The translations under genes and the position numbers were made by a program. The notes under the pieces were generated by a model. That model did not search any database and had not been told where the DNA came from. It saw only the letters and a list, made by a program, of their open reading frames with translations. Positions 61,046 to 64,000 of a DNA stretch of 64,000 nucleotides are shown one piece after another. The DNA comes from Echinometra lucunter (taxonomy: Eukaryota > Echinodermata > Echinoidea > Camarodonta > Echinometridae). Numbering within the stretch: the first letter of the stretch is position 1; each line of letters starts with the position of its first letter. Location of the stretch: the NCBI GenBank assembly GCA_029962745.1, contig CM057166.1, positions 943,714 to 1,007,713 on the forward strand. Direction: 5' to 3'.

Positions 61046-61664
61046 TGGTGTTGTTTGTTACTATTTTTAAAACTTTAGGCCCTTAAAGCTTGGCATAACT
61101 TTAATAGTGCCATTCAACTCGAGACAGATTCTTGCAAGATGTACGCCTCAAGTTATTTGAAATGAGAATACATCGTGTACACGTCTTACTATTTATTTGA
61201 GATGATGAGATGATTATGTTTGAGATACTCATATTTACTTTAAAACGAAATTGATTTCCCAGATATATAGGTCTTGTTTGAAATGTAACATCGCGGGCTA
61301 TTCGAGTTGATCTGTGAAAAAACCGAATTTTTCACTTTTTCAAACCGTGCACCGGGGTTTGATAGAAGGCAGCCTCGTGGAAAATCACCCCCACTCCCTG
61401 TGACTGATAGTTGTTGTCCTTCATTGTGGGTAGTTGCAATATTATTTTATTGAACTGTAAGAAATAAAAGCAAAGTTGACTTTACCAGCAAACCATGACT
61501 ATAGTCAAGTTAACGCATGACTGGAACCCTCGATTGAGAATTTCTCTTACATTACTTTGCCATAGACTTTAAGGTCTGCAATATTATGAGAACGACAAAC
61601 AAACAACCTGCAACAAAAACACGAGAAAAGACTTCAAGGTCATGCTCATGTATGGCACGCCATA

Positions 61665-62230
61665 AGGGAATCAAATTAAAATATATTTCACTTGAACAAA
61701 TATATGTTTCTTTTTCACTAAACCATTTCACTCCAGCAAATTTATATTTCACTTCTTTAAAAAAAGCATTCCACTTTTCACGAAAATTCGTTTCACAGTT
61801 TCCACAAAAATATTATTTCACTATTCACAAAAATATATTCCACTTTCTTCCAAAATACATTCCACTTTTTCACAGAAATATATTTTACTCTTCACAAAAA
61901 TATATTTCACTTTTTTCCAAAATTCGTTCCACTTTTCACAGGAATACATTTCACTTTTAAGAAAAAAAAATCATTCCTCTTTCTCTCATACTAAAACCTT
62001 TTCACTTTCTGCCAAAAATATGTTCCTCTTTTATCTCGGCCTAAAGCGATCTTATCGACCTGGGTGAGCTTAACGGCCTTGGCGAGCTTATCTCTGGCTT
62101 AGCTAGCTAGCTCATATACGCGCGTTCTATCGACGGTGTACCTAAAATCCATTCCTCTTCTCTCACCGAAACCATTTCACTTTCTCTCAATAATTTATTT
62201 CACTCTGCCAAAAAAATACGTTCCTCTTTT
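61665..62230 (+). repeat. Degenerate TTTCACTT/CACAAAAATATATT array
   Basis: The theme ATATTTCACTTTTTYCACAAAA recurs every ~22-30 bp about 15 times, weakening after 61960. An insertion-like stretch (62035-62150) holds CTTATCGACCTGGG and GCTAGCTAGC. An open frame over 61586-61960 reads repeated KYISLF/KNIFHF motifs, which follow from the array. Confidence 0.7.
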
Positions 62231-63224
62231 TTCTCGGCCTAAAGGAGGCGCTATTGGCGAGTTTTGCTAGCTTGTTAGCTTGGCGCGGGCTATATCTTTT
62301 GTCATTTGCTTGTTTAGCATCGGTATTAATGTTTTGTTATTCTATTTGGTCTGATGGGGCTGAAAGGGGGGGGGGCGGCTTTGAGGCTTCTGCACTTGAT
62401 TTTGAAGTTCATTAATACATCCAATTTATGCAGGGATATATGCAGGGTGAACAAGGGATGCTACCTCTACAGGCGAACTTTGGTGTTGCTTGTTTTGCCT
62501 CTTGGGGCTTGGTGGGGGTTTGGAGTCTTCTGCACATGATTTTGAAGTATGCAAATTTATCAAGGTTTATGCAGGGTGAATGATGGATGCTGCTTCTCCC
62601 GTTGGTCTGGTGAGGCTATATAGCTGAGGGAGGGGGTAAGTTTCTGCACATGATTTTGAATATTCTGCATTAATGTAGCGCCTAAGCTTTCTCTCTGAAA
62701 TGTGTCTAAGCGCTTTACAGAAATATCATTACCCCGGTCATCGGATTCATGCAAGCTTGCCCGCACACAATGTATGCACTTTCTGCACTCCCAAGGAAGC
62801 ATTAATTCCAGCCAGTCGCACTCACAATGCTAAACAAATCATCACCATGGAGAGTGGCAAATTTTGGTGCATCTCAGGAATGGAGGGGGGGGGGGTGGGT
62901 ACGTTGGACATACATGTAGTATGAAGGTTAGGAATAGGGCCGCATTATCGTATAAGGTCACTGGGTTTCGTTTACACGATTTCTTTTATTCTGTTTATGT
63001 TACTTTCAGTTCAGTTTGTGGTAATGTCATGTTTGTTTGTTCATTACTTTTTCTTTCTTTCTCTGGACCTCTAGGAAGAACAGAGCCATTTGAATAATGG
63101 CTCTGAATAGAGTTTCCTGCCATCAATACTAATTTTAATTAATTAAAATTTATAATAATTTGATATATTGATCTGCATGTATTTTTGTATTGCTTTTCAT
63201 ATGGAAAATAAAACCAACCAACCA

Positions 63225-63305
63225 AAGGACACTAGTGCCTCAGCAGGGATTCGAACCCCCGACCTTGTTCAAAGTCAGGAGACTTATTCACTGGGTCACA
63301 GCACC
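63225..63305 (-). mobile_element. tRNA-like SINE head, minus strand (weak A box)
   Basis: On the minus strand there is a good B box GGTTCGAATCC (63247-63257). A weaker A-box-like TGACCCAGTGA lies near 63283-63293. No closed acceptor stem was found. Confidence 0.45.
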
Positions 63306-63369
63306 TCTACTATGCAAATTTTGTTGGCTGAATTCTCATGAAGTAAAACTTTATGCAAGCTATTATGAT

Positions 63370-63700
63370 AATAATAATGTACAGATTTTATATAGCGCGT
63401 ATGTAATATGTCCCTATGCGCTCTAAGAGAGAGAAAAGGGAAAGACATGATTAAAAGATAGGTCACTAAGGTTACTTTGTTAGGCTAAGATATGTTTTGA
63501 ATGTTAAGTGCAGATTTAAACTTCTCTATCGTGTTGATGTTTCTTAGAGAGTTTGGGAGGTTATTCCACAAAACTGATGCAGCATGAGCAAATGAACGTT
63601 TGCCATATGTTTTTGTTTGAATAGGAGGTATGATAAACAAATTCTCTTTGCATGATCGAAGTTATCTTGTTGGTTTGTATACAGTTGGAAGAAGGGGGTG
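63370..63700 (+). repeat. Dispersed repeat with TATATAGCGCGTATGTAATA start
   Basis: Begins TTTATATAGCGCGTATG with CCCTATGCGCTC. It continues through GGGAGGTTATTCCACAAAAC to a segment at 63629-63688 that matches 53487-53545. No coding frame. Confidence 0.5.
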
Positions 63701-63959
63701 GTTGTGTGCAACTTGGAATGCAAGTCGTAAGGGGAAATATAAGTAGATAACTTTCAGTAGTTATTCTAGCCTAATTTCTGCGTTTTATTTTCGTACAGGT
63801 TGTTATGTACATGCATTTCTCAGATATTCATTATGTTTTGTTATGCATCACAATCTGTATGATCTGTGTCATATCTTCATTATAAATACATGTATGTGTA
63901 AAGAGTCCGAAGACAGTTTGTTTTATTATATTCTAAATCGGCTCGTGCAGGTCGTGGGT

Positions 63960-63988
63960 GTTTCTCTCTCTCTCTCTCTCTCTCTCAA
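63960..63988 (+). repeat. (TC)n microsatellite
   Basis: About 13 TC units near the window end. Confidence 0.95.
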
Positions 63989-64000
63989 TCGTGCTATTCT

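Noticed and set aside
61586..61960. 124-codon frame with repeated KYISLF/KNIFHF motifs
   Set aside because: The motifs mirror the degenerate tandem array; composition is AT-driven.

Overview
This window looks like a gene-poor stretch of an animal nuclear genome. It is AT-rich, with long homopolymer C/G runs, many microsatellites, repeated TACATGTA-type palindromes, Pol III-type SINE heads, hAT-like ends and TTAA-flanked MITEs. There are no bacterial-style operons. The style fits a marine invertebrate deuterostome, most probably a sea urchin. That assignment rests on overall repeat character, not on a diagnostic gene.

Layout. The first ~56 kb contains no open reading frame that I can defend as a gene. 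It holds: a 63-104 bp minisatellite (5.0-5.6 kb); six copies of a ~405 bp MITE bounded by TTAA (4.35, 6.85, 12.9, 16.3, 22.5 and 38.2 kb, all in the same orientation); a 1.3 kb pyrimidine tandem array with a purine-rich block just upstream (13.8-15.7 kb); a degenerate ~190 bp tandem repeat (23.8-25.0 kb); a duplicated ~150-300 bp segment (28.1 and 29.0 kb); two fold-back MITEs (28.65 and 37.36 kb); a Charlie-like hAT remnant (36.76 kb); nested inverted-repeat elements (39.2-40.1 kb); and a TIR element (40.9-41.7 kb) followed at once by a 114 bp palindrome with 9 bp direct repeats. From 44.2 to 52.7 kb the window is a mosaic of hAT-type insertions. One is a clean 1.97 kb element with an 8 bp target duplication. 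The mosaic also includes an 18 bp x 22 minisatellite, a tandem array of tRNA-like units, and two copies of a degenerate GGGGCACTT-type array.

Genes. The only convincing coding sequence lies at the right end: two candidate first exons, at 56,258-56,558 and 59,837-60,050, both on the plus strand. Each starts with ATG, ends in the first half of a cysteine motif with the same spacing (CxxC-x4-D-x-T-G), and runs into a GT donor at the same codon phase after the same ACAG. They look like alternative starts of one gene whose body lies to the right of the window. The motif resembles the N-terminal half of a C1 domain, and its spacing matches what I recall of the tensin-2 C1 domain. One isoform would start with a myristoylation-type MGxxxS terminus, the other with a lysine-rich terminus.

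Most long open frames here are by-products of stop-free tandem repeats (14.3-15.8 kb, 47.1-47.5 kb, 61.6-62.0 kb) or of repeat families, and are not annotated as proteins.
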